DNA from: Mimachlamys varia
Taxonomy: Eukaryota; Mollusca; Bivalvia; Pectinida; Pectinidae
NCBI GenBank assembly: GCA_947623455.1
Contig: OX392534.1
Coordinates: 9,248,001-9,312,000 of the forward strand
Length of the DNA stretch: 64,000 nucleotides
Direction: 5' to 3'
The position numbers were made by a program, and so were the translations under genes. Below are positions 1-10,312 of the stretch, piece by piece (position 1 is the stretch's first letter; the number at the start of each line of letters is the position of its first letter). Under the pieces are notes generated by a model, which did no database searches, was not told the DNA's origin, and saw only the letters and a list, made by a program, of their open reading frames with translations.

Positions 1-60
1 CCTGCCAGACGACAGACGCCGCACCATTGCATAAGCTCACTTGACCAGGTGAGCTAAAAA
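1..60 (+). repeat. End of a dispersed repeat (gcaccattgcataagctcac family)
   Basis: The sequence resembles, in inverted orientation, the stretch at 15077-15135 (tttaactcacctggcc then atggtgcggcgtccgtcgtc), and part of it recurs near 52668-52700. It is probably a terminal segment of a dispersed transposable element. The element continues outside the window. Confidence 0.45.
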
Positions 61-96
61 TAACGGAGACAACATAATTATAATACTTGAAGTAAG

Positions 97-102
97 TTTA
101 TT
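97..102 (-). terminator. Candidate polyadenylation signal for the selenophosphate synthetase gene
   Basis: AATAAA on the minus strand, about 150 bases beyond the SECIS. It would give a 3' UTR of roughly 670 bases that includes the SECIS. The cleavage site is not determined. Confidence 0.5.
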
Positions 103-251
103 CTTCACGGGTTTGATGATATGATAAATGATGTTGTTTTGACACAAATTGATGAAAACTATACAATGAGTTTGGTCGAAGAAGCCACAGTCACCCTCAA
201 TATCGTACAAGTACGTCATGACTGTGCCTCCACAGGTCATGGTCACTTGGC

Positions 252-336
252 ACCTGTGGGCTTACAATTCATCAACTGCCTTGACCCAAAATAATATGGT
301 TCTTCAAGACAACTTCATACACGTAATCTCACAGGT
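252..336 (-). promoter_or_regulatory. SECIS element in the 3' UTR of the selenophosphate synthetase gene
   Basis: Reading the minus strand, helix I is ACCTGTG (336-330) paired with CACAGGT (258-252), extended by TTAC/GTAA, followed by an internal loop. The quartet strand ATGA is at 318-315 and its partner TGAT at 274-271. Helix II is GTTGTCTTGA paired with TCAAGGCAGT, 10 bp with three G-U pairs. The apical loop contains AA. The order of helix I, internal loop, ATGA/GA quartet, helix II and AA loop is the eukaryotic SECIS plan. It lies about 415 bases after the stop codon. Confidence 0.87.
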
Positions 337-751
337 CACAAATGAACAGTGTTCCCAGAAATGAAGCAATGACAATAAACATAGCAGAAGACAAGAACAA
401 TGATGCATCCGATTTTTCAAATCTAATTTTCAAACAGCCTTGTGCTTGATATGCATAAGGTAAATTTTATCCATAATTCTTCACAAAGGATTTGAATATG
501 ATCACCTCAACAGGTGACAAAATGTCTATTTAGAACTGTTTAAATTCACTGAAAATTGTAGATTTTCTTTACAAACATGATCTAAAAATTGGTTTCAAAT
601 GAAAAGGATTTCATTAAAAACCTTGTAGACAAGGCAATAAACACAAGAAAAGTAACAACTTGGAATGTCCTTCAGTTGACAATTGTCAAAATTGTAGTTA
701 TCCTTCCTAAAAGTTTTGGAGGAGATGTAAATTAAAATGTTTTGTTTTTTA

Positions 752-3700
752 CTACCACAGTTCGCCATCACGATCTTTAGCTGGCACTTCGATCACTCGA
801 GGTTTGTCAATTATCCTAGCCGTACGATTTCCCTTTTCTACAATTCCTATAATCCATGACTGGTACCCTTCCTGTTTTTCTATATCCTTACAGAAAGCTG
901 CAGCCTGCTCTCGGGGTAAGGCCATCAACAGACCACCTGAAATACAAGACAGTAAACTGGGTCAAAATGAATGCATACTGTATTCTGGCAACACCAAGTG
1001 GTGATATATGGGAGATAACTCCAGCAAAGTTTTAATTTTACACCCATGATTACTTTAAAGTAAGAGAAAAGTGTCCATCAGACTTGGTTAATGAAAATCC
1101 ATTAATGGTAAAAATAATTTTTATGTTAACAATTTTTAACAATCGTAAACAGTACAGATCGACCCTGATACATCTAAAGTGTACAGATCGACCTTGACAC
1201 ATCTAAACTGTTCAAATTAATCAGTATTAAGTACATTCAGCCATATACCTGATGTTTCTGCAGAGAGACCTTGCAGTAGGCCAAACATATTTCCACAAGC
1301 TTTGCTGATGGCAGCCATTTTAGCAATGATGGGCAGATTGTGTATCACGAAGCTGACTTCATTCTTCTGTACTTTGGCTAGATTCTTTGCATGGCCTAAC
1401 AAACCAAATCCTGTCACATCTGTGGCACCATGGGCGTTGTATTTAGCCATCAGACGTGCCGCTACAAAATATAAACACTAAAGTTGAAGTTCTGGAAAGA
1501 GATATCAATATGTTTAATGACAATTAGAAACAAACAGCATTTGCAGGATTTCATCAAAACATAGATATATTAGGATATGACCAATTGACAGATCCTGATT
1601 TATCTCAACTGGTCAAGACAAGATGATACAATATTTGGACAGGAGAAAGCACAAAATCCAAAATTTAAGACGGTGGTTCCCTCAAAAAAATGTTTGTTTC
1701 AAAGCACTACATCTTATATTTTCAATGTGAACAGTTCCGGTGTCAGCCGCACTGGCGACAAGTGGCCAATCCACAAATACAACTACATTGTACCAGTTAA
1801 TTCCATGCCATATTAATACTTAATGGTGTATACAGGCCTTTTCTGATGGCCCATAATGGGTAAATTTCTTTCCCAATTTCAGATGCAAAAAAATCTCTTG
1901 TGAAATTGAAATACATGATATCTGTCATGACTCCACTGCATTTATATTTTCTGTCAGACGATCAGGTGATTTATTTCATTTTCCCTACGGTTATGCTTTC
2001 ACTGGTGGTATAATCTACTGTTTATCACTGGCTTTGTTTACAATACAGAATGCAAAACGTCTAAAACCAACTTGGAAAACCAAAATTCATAGATGTCATC
2101 CATGCCCCCTCCATATTTACCCTTATTTTGAAAAAGGTACCAGCTTTCTATTTTCTGTACCTGTATGGACAAACAGTTTTTGTACTTACTCAAACATTGC
2201 ACATGGAGGTAGTGATGAAAAATAACAATATGGGACTCTTTCGAGGCCCCTCAATTGGAATGAGTACACTTTAAATCCTTCAACGAATATGAGGTAATGA
2301 AACTTTCGTCTCGACTTGTCTGATGAACCCGTACAAGAGAATCCATTAAATATTAGTTATTTCACAAGATATTTTAATTATTTATGATTTTATCAATAAA
2401 CATAATTGAAGGATACTTAGTAGTGTGAATACTGCTGAAAGGCACCGACCTGATTATACAGTTATAGGCATGAATTTTTTCATTTACACAAATAAAAAAG
2501 TTTATAGGTCCAGTACTTTTTAATCTCTTCCAAGTAATTCAAAATCACTTGCAGAATGAACAAATATTTGAAAATTTTGTTGTTGTTGCGATTCTGAACA
2601 CTAAAATCTTTTTGTACAAAACCTTAGTTTACTTTAAAGTTATACAGTAGACTGCGCTTAATATCACTTCTCATTTGTCCGGGGAAAACATGATATTAAC
2701 CGGTACGTGATATTAAAAGAAAACATATTTTCTGACATTTTTCAGCGCTCAAAACCGGAAGTGGACTTGGTTAAATGTCGTAGTGCTGTGACTCAACTGA
2801 GAAGATTGTTGAATAAAGATTTTTTATCACTAACATTGTTTTTTCACTCCAGTGACAGTATATTCTTTGGTTTTATTCTGGAAAGCACTTATTTTCATAT
2901 ATTTTGTTCGTACGTAATATTACCAGTAGGCTACTGTAGCTTCACACGAAACGTACTACGATTGTTTACTGCAGTAGGCCTAGTGATGTAGACATACAAG
3001 TGGCTGGTATTCTGCATCAAATTCGTGTTTTAAAATCACGACACTTCGTAAATATTTACCGTTATCTTGATATGTATACTGGTTTTTCGCTTGTGAAATC
3101 TGTTGTTAGTTTAATCTCTTTAGATATTCGCTGCAAGTGTGACATCGTTTCCACAGAGTTTGTCAGTTGTATACCGCTACCGCGAAATGAACTTTTACCT
3201 TTGAAACGTGACGTTTCATTGGATGACCTCTATGCAAATAAAACAACCATGCGATAATATTTAGTCTTGGCACTTAGGCCTATTCACCAGTAGGCCTAGA
3301 ATCACGGCATGTCGGCGTCGTACTTTGGTTATTTAAAAATCAAAACAAAGACGATATCTTCGCATTTTACGTGAACATTAGCTTAAATTAATTAATTTGG
3401 ACATTCATTGTTTAAAAGACACTTTTTATTTTAATTTCAATCAATATTTCGTCATGTTTACGGAAGACCATCCACTTGTAAGCCTTCTTCACGAAAACGT
3501 GATTTCAATCTTGAGACGAGCTGAAATGAAATATAGAACTCGTGTTAGGGACACATTAAATCACACATGGCGTTAGTTAAGATTACAAAAGTATGGGTTC
3601 CCTCACCCAAAGGTGTAATCTTTGCTCCGGTATGCCAAGTCAATCTATTGTTCGACTAGTATGAAGGGTAATGCAGTGATCAGGTAGGTGTGAAAAAGAC

Positions 3701-6700
3701 GCAGCTGACCACGGCGTTGTTTACATAGCGAGTTCAGGTGTGAAACACAGGTCCCCGGGGCATTTATATGAAATTATTTCTAACATTTACCTGTAATTTT
3801 TGTATGACAGTGGCCAAAAAAAGTGATATTAACCGAAATCCACCTGGAAACAAGTGATATTAAAAGAATGACAATACATAGATTATATAGCAGGAGAAAC
3901 GGTGCATGAAGAAAACGTGATAATAACCGAAAAGTGATATTAACCGACGTGACATTAAGTGGAGTCTACTGTATAGATATACCTGTACGATTTAGTCTGG
4001 CCATACTGAACATAGCCCGTTGGTAAGCCTTCCTGACGTCGTCCTCTGTTACCACCAGTTTAACACGATTCCATCTCTCCGGCTGGTCCAGCCACTGGTA
4101 GGCGTTCACGGCCACCTGTGTTCCCAGTGGTTTGGTAAGCACTAGGACATCACCCACCAAGGCATTGTCTGGTCTGCCACATCAAGGTCATACAAGGTCA
4201 TATAAGGTCAACAGAGATTACAGCTATTTAAAGTGCTCCCGATTTTCACGATACTTTTTACCAAGGAATGAAATTATCAAAATGAAATTGTAGGAAAAAG
4301 TATCTAGATTGTTGAAAACTAGTACAAACCTGATAAAAATGACTTTTTTTAAAGTTTGAAACTATTTTGCAGACTGGAAATTAATTTCATTTTTCTTTTA
4401 CAATTTGCAATATCATTCATAACACTTAACACATTTTGTTGTATCTTTCGGGAAAGTAATGATTCAACATTTTTCTTGGGTAGACATGATAATAATCAAG
4501 GAATGTTAAGTTGTATTATTATATTGGTACCAGGTATTGAGTTCATGAAATGTGTTCTACAATCTCCAATAATCTGCTGGTTTTTTTAATAATATCCTAA
4601 TCCTTAAATGCCTTCCTAATCAACACACATGTTGCTATACCCTTTCCTAGTCTACAAACTTGACAGATATATTGTACAGACGTGATGAACTCGTTGGGTT
4701 GACAGACAGAGGTGGCTACCCCACCAATGATACACCAGGGGTTCAGTACTGTTTGGCCACCGGTCACTCCACTCCCAGCTTCCTCAGCTAAATCCTGCAA
4801 CAATACTTGTACTTTGTAAAACACAAAGTAAATGTAACCTCACCTTCACTAATCATACCAAACAGTAGCCACATATGCTGAAGTTCAATAATTGACATTC
4901 CATGTCATAGATTATAGGGATAACTCTGGAGGGGGTTATGGGGCCAACGTCTCCCCAAAACTGAAACTGACCATCCTTGTTCCAACTTTCTTTTCTTTTT
5001 TACAAAGAATATCTTCTCTCAATTTTGATAGTCTTAAATTGCTGAAATGGGGCAATGCTTTCTAATGGAGTACATAGGGTTATGTGGAACTTCTTTCTGG
5101 TGCACAAAAAAGTCAAAATATTCTGTTAGAATATGAACTAAAAATGTATGGTATACAATACAAATAAGCTTTGTAGCATTAGAAAATTGTTTTGCATTTT
5201 AAAACTATATGGAAGCGTATGCACAACAGTCAACATTAAGAGTTATGTCCCTTTGAACAATTACTGAGCTAACTCGGATGTTGATAAAGTTACCTGGTAT
5301 TTCAACTGCAATAAAATTATCATTGAAACTATAACAAAGTTTCAATTTATAAATTTTGAACACTTTTCCTGCTTTAAATGATATTTTATCTCAAAAAGAT
5401 GTAGTTTTACACCTACTCTTTTACTGAACAAACCTTAAATCCTCTCATCATCATCGGAATGACAACATCACGTTCTTTCTCTGTCATTTTGTTGCTGACT
5501 GCTAATAACATCAGCATATTGTCACAGTCAGTCACTCCCATAGCATACAGGTCACTCAGTACATTTGCACAGGCAATCTTGCCCTGTAAAATCAATGTCA
5601 AACTTTTAAACACAAGCTGTACCATAAACAATTATACATTTAATTTGTGAAGCTGGATTCATTTTTTTATATCTCTTAGTGTTATCAATCTACAATTATT
5701 GTTCATGGGTCCTTTTCATTTGTATTGCCAAAACAATTGGTCCCATAATGTCAAATACAACTAATTCCAGATATCCAATGAGTCCTTTCAAAATTCTATG
5801 TGTTTAGGACCTAGGATATACATGTAGACTTATTACTCAGTCAGTATAAGCTATGTTATTGCAGTTCCTATAGTCAAAACTTCATTACCTTGCCTTAGGA
5901 CCTAACACTATGCAACAGTTCAACAGTTCCATCATATGATCAAATTGGATTTCAGAAGTTCTCTATCAATAATACAGCAATTGAGCATTATACAACTTAA
6001 CAAAGAACTAAGGAATCTTAACACATCCAGTATCAAATATAGAAAGCATTTCAATATTTTAATAAGGTCAGGCAATGTTTCAGTGAAACATGGTGTACTC
6101 TCATGACATGCATCTGTATTCACCTGCATATATGGGTCATCAACAAGAGGATAAAAAAAATCTGTCGTCTGGACAAGAGAGAGTCCTCCATGTCGTAGAG
6201 GTGTGACAGAGGCATCCATCCCAATGCCTGCAAAACAAAAAACAAATCAATACATAATATACAGTTTGCCAACACTAAACAATAGATAATATACAGTTTG
6301 CAAACACTAAACGATCAACATCTGTGGCCGGTTTACTGCATAGAAATCAACTTCTGTGATGTTCTTGAACCTTTAACATCGGGATGATTCTTGATTTAAC
6401 AATTAATATATTGATCGTGATCAAATTACAATTTATTTTCATGGCTCCTTTTTGTGAATATTGCCAAAAACTATGGTTCCCACAATGTTAAATTGAAGTA
6501 TTTCCAGAATTTCTATGGGTCCTTCCATAATTTTATGAGTACTGGGCTCGGGACGTGCACGTAGATTGATCACTGATTAATTGAGCTAGTAAAAGCAACT
6601 AACGTAACTGGGATCGATAAAACTATTGATTATGTGAGTCTATTTGTTTATGTACTGTACGTGGTTGTAATTATATGTGAAAAATAAAAAAATTTACAAA

Positions 6701-7869
6701 AAAAAAACCTATTGATTATATAATGTGATTTTATGGCTGCTGTTATTGAATGAATCACTTAAAATTGACTTTTGTTGAATAGTGATATTATTGCCCAGAG
6801 AACCAGTTACAGAAAACTGGTTAATAACACTGTCGCTAAAAATAGATTCTGGAAATACCCCAAAATCTGGGATCCTGTACATGTAGAGACCTAAGATAAG
6901 ATGTGTTGAGCACTATAATTAAAACAGTTATGGACATTTTTACTGTGTTAATATGCTGAGATATTGACCACAGGGACCTGAAAATTTGAAAATAAAGCCT
7001 TTATGTCCATGTTGGGGCAGTTTTATCGAAAACTGATCTACACCCTCGGGCCCCCTTAAGGGTAAATCACTATAAACATCCTAGTTTAGGTCCAAAACTA
7101 GCGGTAACAAATTTTCATTGCATTGAAAATAAAATTACAAAAAAGTGATCAATAGTGTTCATATTATTGGCCACTTTTAATTTTAATAATTTGTGAAAGC
7201 GAGATCTTTGATACATAAAATGTCCCTTTATGAAAAATGGAAGTTGACATTCTACATTTATTAAAATTGCATAACCTTCAATATTAGCATTACTTAAAAT
7301 TCATCATAGCGATTCCCGCGCTTTTTAGCCGGGTTTATCATCAGTTTCCGGAGTCACGTGTCATAGTTTACACTCGGCCACACCAACAACAGACGCCATT
7401 TTGAATATCAGAGACTCGATGGGGGAAGTAAATTTTGGCATAATACGCACTAAGAAATTTTATGTTTAGCACTTAAATATTTCTATATTATAAGGCTGTA
7501 CTCTTTTATAACATAACATACAAAAATACGCATATATAATACATTATTTATTCAAATATATTATAAATACGTCTGTCGGAAACGAAACAACCTGTTGGCC
7601 GTCTCATTTCCGAATAAATATTTTATTTATCAAAAATTAAATATACCTATTCGTGGGGTAGCCGCAAGATATTGAAATTGCGACTGATCCGCGACCTGGG
7701 CATTGCTGTCCTGTTGTAGTCCCTCAAGGAGCCGCTCTAGGGCTTCTTGAGGGACTTTACACCCTCATCCCTTTAGGTCAGCAAATTTTGTAAGTCGGAA
7801 ACTAGGATCCAGTTCATGTGCCGCAGGATCGAACGGTCGCCGCAAAGCCACGTTTTCAGGATATTCCAT
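752..7869 (-). CDS. SEPHS2: Selenophosphate synthetase (selenide, water dikinase), Sec-containing, 7 exons, complete
   Basis: The enzyme makes selenophosphate from selenide and ATP, the selenium donor for selenocysteine synthesis in the cytosol. Coding exons on the minus strand: 7647-7869, 6124-6227, 5434-5583, 4682-4794, 3983-4173, 1249-1461, 752-936 (stop TAG 752-754). All introns are GT-AG and phases join without a break, giving 392 residues counting the UGA as one, the same length as human SEPHS1. Exon 1 carries the catalytic loop, with UGA at residue 35 (FADLKG-U-GCKVPQ). Later landmarks are [70 protein letters not shown] and [14 protein letters not shown]. The start ATG has A at -3 and G at +4. 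A recoding hairpin and a 3' UTR SECIS support UGA as selenocysteine. The symbol follows the Sec-containing animal SPS2 type; sequence similarity to SEPHS1 is equally strong, and invertebrates often have only one such gene. Confidence 0.96.
1151..1210. repeat. Two-copy tandem repeat, about 30 bp
   Basis: Two adjacent copies share tacagatcgacc, tga and acatctaaa. It lies in the intron between exons 6 and 7 of the selenophosphate synthetase gene, just outside the 5' splice site of exon 6. Confidence 0.6.
2645..3971. mobile_element. Tc1/mariner-pogo-like non-autonomous DNA transposon with TA target duplication
   Basis: The ends are inverted repeats: CAGTAGACTGCGCTTAATAT at the left and, read inward from the right, CAGTAGACTCCACTTAATGT. 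TA dinucleotides flank both ends (2643-2644, 3972-3973). Sub-terminal copies of gtgatattaaccga or its complement follow inside each end. The two short open frames inside show no transposase motif. The right end lies 11 bases from exon 5 of the selenophosphate synthetase gene. Family assignment rests on the CAGT end and TA duplication. Confidence 0.75.
4185..4210 (+). promoter_or_regulatory. Three AGGTCA half-sites spaced by 4 bp (DR4-like)
   Basis: AGGTCA occurs at 4185-4190, 4195-4200 and 4205-4210, an exact 10-bp period. On the minus strand these bases form the tract just upstream of the 3' splice site of selenophosphate synthetase exon 5. They could be nuclear-receptor half-sites or simply a short tandem repeat that supplies pyrimidines. 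Confidence 0.4.
5688..5850 (+). repeat. Dispersed repeat, copy 1 of 3
   Basis: Similar in order and wording to 6423-6590 and, inverted, to 45435-45585. Shared pieces include attgccaaaa, a catggNtcctttt block, ccagaNttNta and acNtagattNatcact. It lies in a selenophosphate synthetase intron. No coding capacity was seen. Confidence 0.55.
6423..6590 (+). repeat. Dispersed repeat, copy 2 of 3
   Basis: Same family as 5688-5850, and closer in sequence to the inverted copy at 45435-45585 (gtactgggctcggga versus gtactggactcggga). It lies in intron 1 of the selenophosphate synthetase gene. Confidence 0.55.
6971..7130. mobile_element. Degenerate hAT-like MITE (CAGGGACCTG family)
   Basis: Begins with CAGGGACCTG. 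Its right part (catcctagtttaggtcc, aaaactagc) resembles the right part of the better-preserved element at 51428-51659. The right terminus is decayed. Confidence 0.45.
7719..7767 (-). promoter_or_regulatory. Selenocysteine UGA codon and adjacent recoding hairpin
   Basis: The in-frame UGA is at 7765-7767 (minus strand). Nine bases further on a perfect 10-bp stem begins: GTCCCTCAAG (7755-7746) pairs with CTTGAGGGAC (7728-7719) around a 17-nt loop. Placement directly 3' of the UGA matches the selenocysteine redefinition or readthrough elements known from selenophosphate synthetase genes. The stem lies entirely within codons of the enzyme, so the sequence serves both protein and RNA structure. Function is inferred from position and pairing. 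Confidence 0.85.
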
Positions 7870-7889
7870 CGTGTCACGAATGTTTAACC

Positions 7890-8060
7890 TGCAAATAATA
7901 AAATTGAAACATTATACATACACGCAACGTTAATCATATTGCAATATTTGCAGTAAATAAACGATATTTTACAAATTTCTTTGCACCGGATAATACCTAA
8001 AATCCAGAATAATGGCTACCTCCCCACGCGGTATGGTGTGACGTCAGAAAACCCCGTATG
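7890..8060 (-). promoter_or_regulatory. Probable promoter region of the selenophosphate synthetase gene
   Basis: The region lies just upstream of the start codon. It holds a palindromic CRE (TGACGTCA, 8039-8046) and, on the minus strand, an AGCCATTATT block resembling a YY1 site near 8011-8020, in a locally GC-richer stretch. No TATA box is evident. The transcription start was not located. Confidence 0.4.
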
Positions 8061-10090
8061 TATTCTATATTACTGAGAGGATAACAGGTACCCGGATGCC
8101 TGTTGGGAGGAATCATTGTTGATATATTGCAGATGAGAGGTTTTTGTCTTTAGTATGCACGCATTATAAGTTCTAAAACTATCTAATTTATCAATGATAA
8201 GATTGTCATAAATTCGTGAAAGTATCGTTTGAATTGTCAACGTATTTAAAATTTGTGTAACCGGGGAGACGGAAAACCAGTCCCAAGTTTCCTCTGTCTT
8301 TCTTTCTCTATAATATTAATCACCCAGTCGGCATTTAAATATATATATACCACTACACTGATGTTTCAGTGTTCAACAAAAAGTTTAGATGTAAAACATT
8401 GGTAAATATGGGATCCTGTTAAAAAAAATCCAATTCGTTCAGAATCCAAGATCTATATTTTGACACTTACAAAAATGTAGGCCTTTAAAAGAAGCTTATA
8501 AATTCTAAAATTAATAGGTTATATATAATAAGCCAAAAATATGGTATCGTTACTGGGCAGATATATTGATGTGCATATTTTTTTTTGTAACGGGAAATGT
8601 TATGGACAGACGTGTTGTATGCATATTAAGTGTATATTCAATTTTACAGCATTTAACATCCAACATAATTAACACTTTGTGTGGATCAAACTGCAAATAG
8701 TATCACCAAATATGTAAAATGCATGTGCATATATAGCAAGCCTACCTTCCTCGGTTCAAACACAGAATTAGATTATGCTATCTAAGTCCGTGGTTCAAAA
8801 GATTTTTGAATTATGCCAATATCGCGTAAAAGTTGTGGTTCATTAGATGATAGACTAGCAGTTGCAGATTTTGTATGTCGGGGGGAAAAACTAGTATCTA
8901 GCTATAGCATATTATATTAATGCAAGAGAATGCTTGAATTATTTCATCTGCCTTAATCGTTCACAGCTGTGTACGCACGAATCAGGCTGATGACATACAT
9001 GAAGCACATTTAATTTCTCATTTATAGGCCATAACTACAGCGATATATTCGTCATAGTTATAATTCAGTTGTTCCCCTTTTAAAATCAACCCGGTTAACG
9101 TACCAGTTCCATTTTATTCTGCAATGTCAACATAAACTTTGTAGTTTTTTTTATAGATCAGTAAAGTAACGATATATAAAAACGGATCTCCTGGTTTTGT
9201 GACAAAACAAACCTTTAATTTATCAATGTTAATTTACAGAAATTCTACACGTTTGGATAATGTTTTCCCAACGCACGTGCTTCAACCAAGGAATTTGAAA
9301 CATTTCCCCTTCAGAGAAACTAAAATGCGCTTCGCTATAAAACAGCTGAGATATCTAATTAAGAGATAAAGTCCCGAGTGCATTAAAGCCTAGAATGTAG
9401 AAAAGTACATTACGTGGAAGCTAGAGAGACTTAACCGACATCTTTAATTCAGAATCAGTTTAAAACCAATAAAAACTAATTATCGATTCCAAAGACGAAA
9501 TTTTCACTTTAGTAAATATCCATAATCTTTTTCATCTAACTGACGTCAATGCCTGTTAATTAACGACAATCAGGGTGTACAGGCGTAATACTCCACCTGA
9601 GAATCGAATAGCGGCACGATGACGTCATCGCGGTGATATGCAGACTCATCTTTTCTGATATCAAAACATATCTGATAACTTAAGCGGAAATACATTGAAA
9701 ACGCTTCACACTTATCAAATCAAATTGAACGTTAAATAGTATGTTAAATAGGATAAGTATTTATGTTACGTGAATTTTAAAATGTTTTAGCAAATGTTCG
9801 TATCGTCCTATAACACTGGCTACTGATGACAATTAATAAAACCCGGTAACAATTTATGTAAGGTTGTCAACAATAGAAATGTGTGCTATATGACCATAAC
9901 AATAATTTCTAAAATATTCCTTGTTCATATTGACATTTTATAGTAAAAGAATGCTGTTTTATTTAGTTATTCTCAAAGAATTTTGAACCACAAATACCAA
10001 GTGTTGACAACAATGAAATTTATGTAGCAATAGAGATTGATGACGTGACAATAGCAAATGCTGTTATTGACTCATAACAGCATTTGCCTT
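8060..10090. other. Intergenic stretch upstream of the selenophosphate synthetase gene
   Basis: AT-rich, with no exon recognised on either strand. Two further CRE palindromes (TGACGTCA) occur at 9541-9548 and 9620-9627. A lone tctaagtccgtggttca at about 8778 resembles the hairpin arms found at 40.9-41.0 kb. Confidence 0.6.
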
Positions 10091-10103
10091 CTCAATGTAT
10101 TTA

Positions 10104-10312
10104 GGGGCCGCGGTGGCCGAGTGGTTAAGGTGTCCCGACATTCTACCACCAACCCTTTGGTTTGCGAGTTCGGAACCCACGTGGGGCAGTTTCCAGGTCG
10201 GTGGTTTTTCTCCGGGTACTCCGGCTTCCCTCCACCTCTAAAACCAGACACATCCTTAAATGACCCTGGCTGTTAATAGGACGTAAAGCAAAATAAACAA
10301 AACCAAACCAAA
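10104..10312 (+). mobile_element. tRNA-derived SINE, full length, with 13-bp target duplication
   Basis: The head resembles a tRNA with box A TGGCCGAGTGG (10114-10124) and box B GTTCGGAACCC (10168-10178). It is followed by a non-tRNA body (ggtttttctccgggtactcc) and an A-rich tail of aaacaaaaccaaaccaaa type. CTCAATGTATTTA flanks it exactly at 10091-10103 and 10313-10325. This is a retroposed element rather than a functional tRNA gene: the fold continues into SINE body sequence and it carries a target duplication. Confidence 0.88.

Noticed and set aside
2707..3257. Transposase gene within the pogo-like element
   Set aside because: The two short frames lack DDE or helix-turn-helix features; the element is non-autonomous.
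7756..7869. Premature stop (pseudogene) in selenophosphate synthetase exon 1
   Set aside because: The UGA is at the family's selenocysteine position, with an adjacent hairpin, a 3' UTR SECIS and otherwise intact exons.
10104..10185. Functional leucine- or serine-type tRNA gene
   Set aside because: The tRNA-like head continues into a SINE body and tail and is flanked by a 13-bp target duplication, so it is a retroposon.
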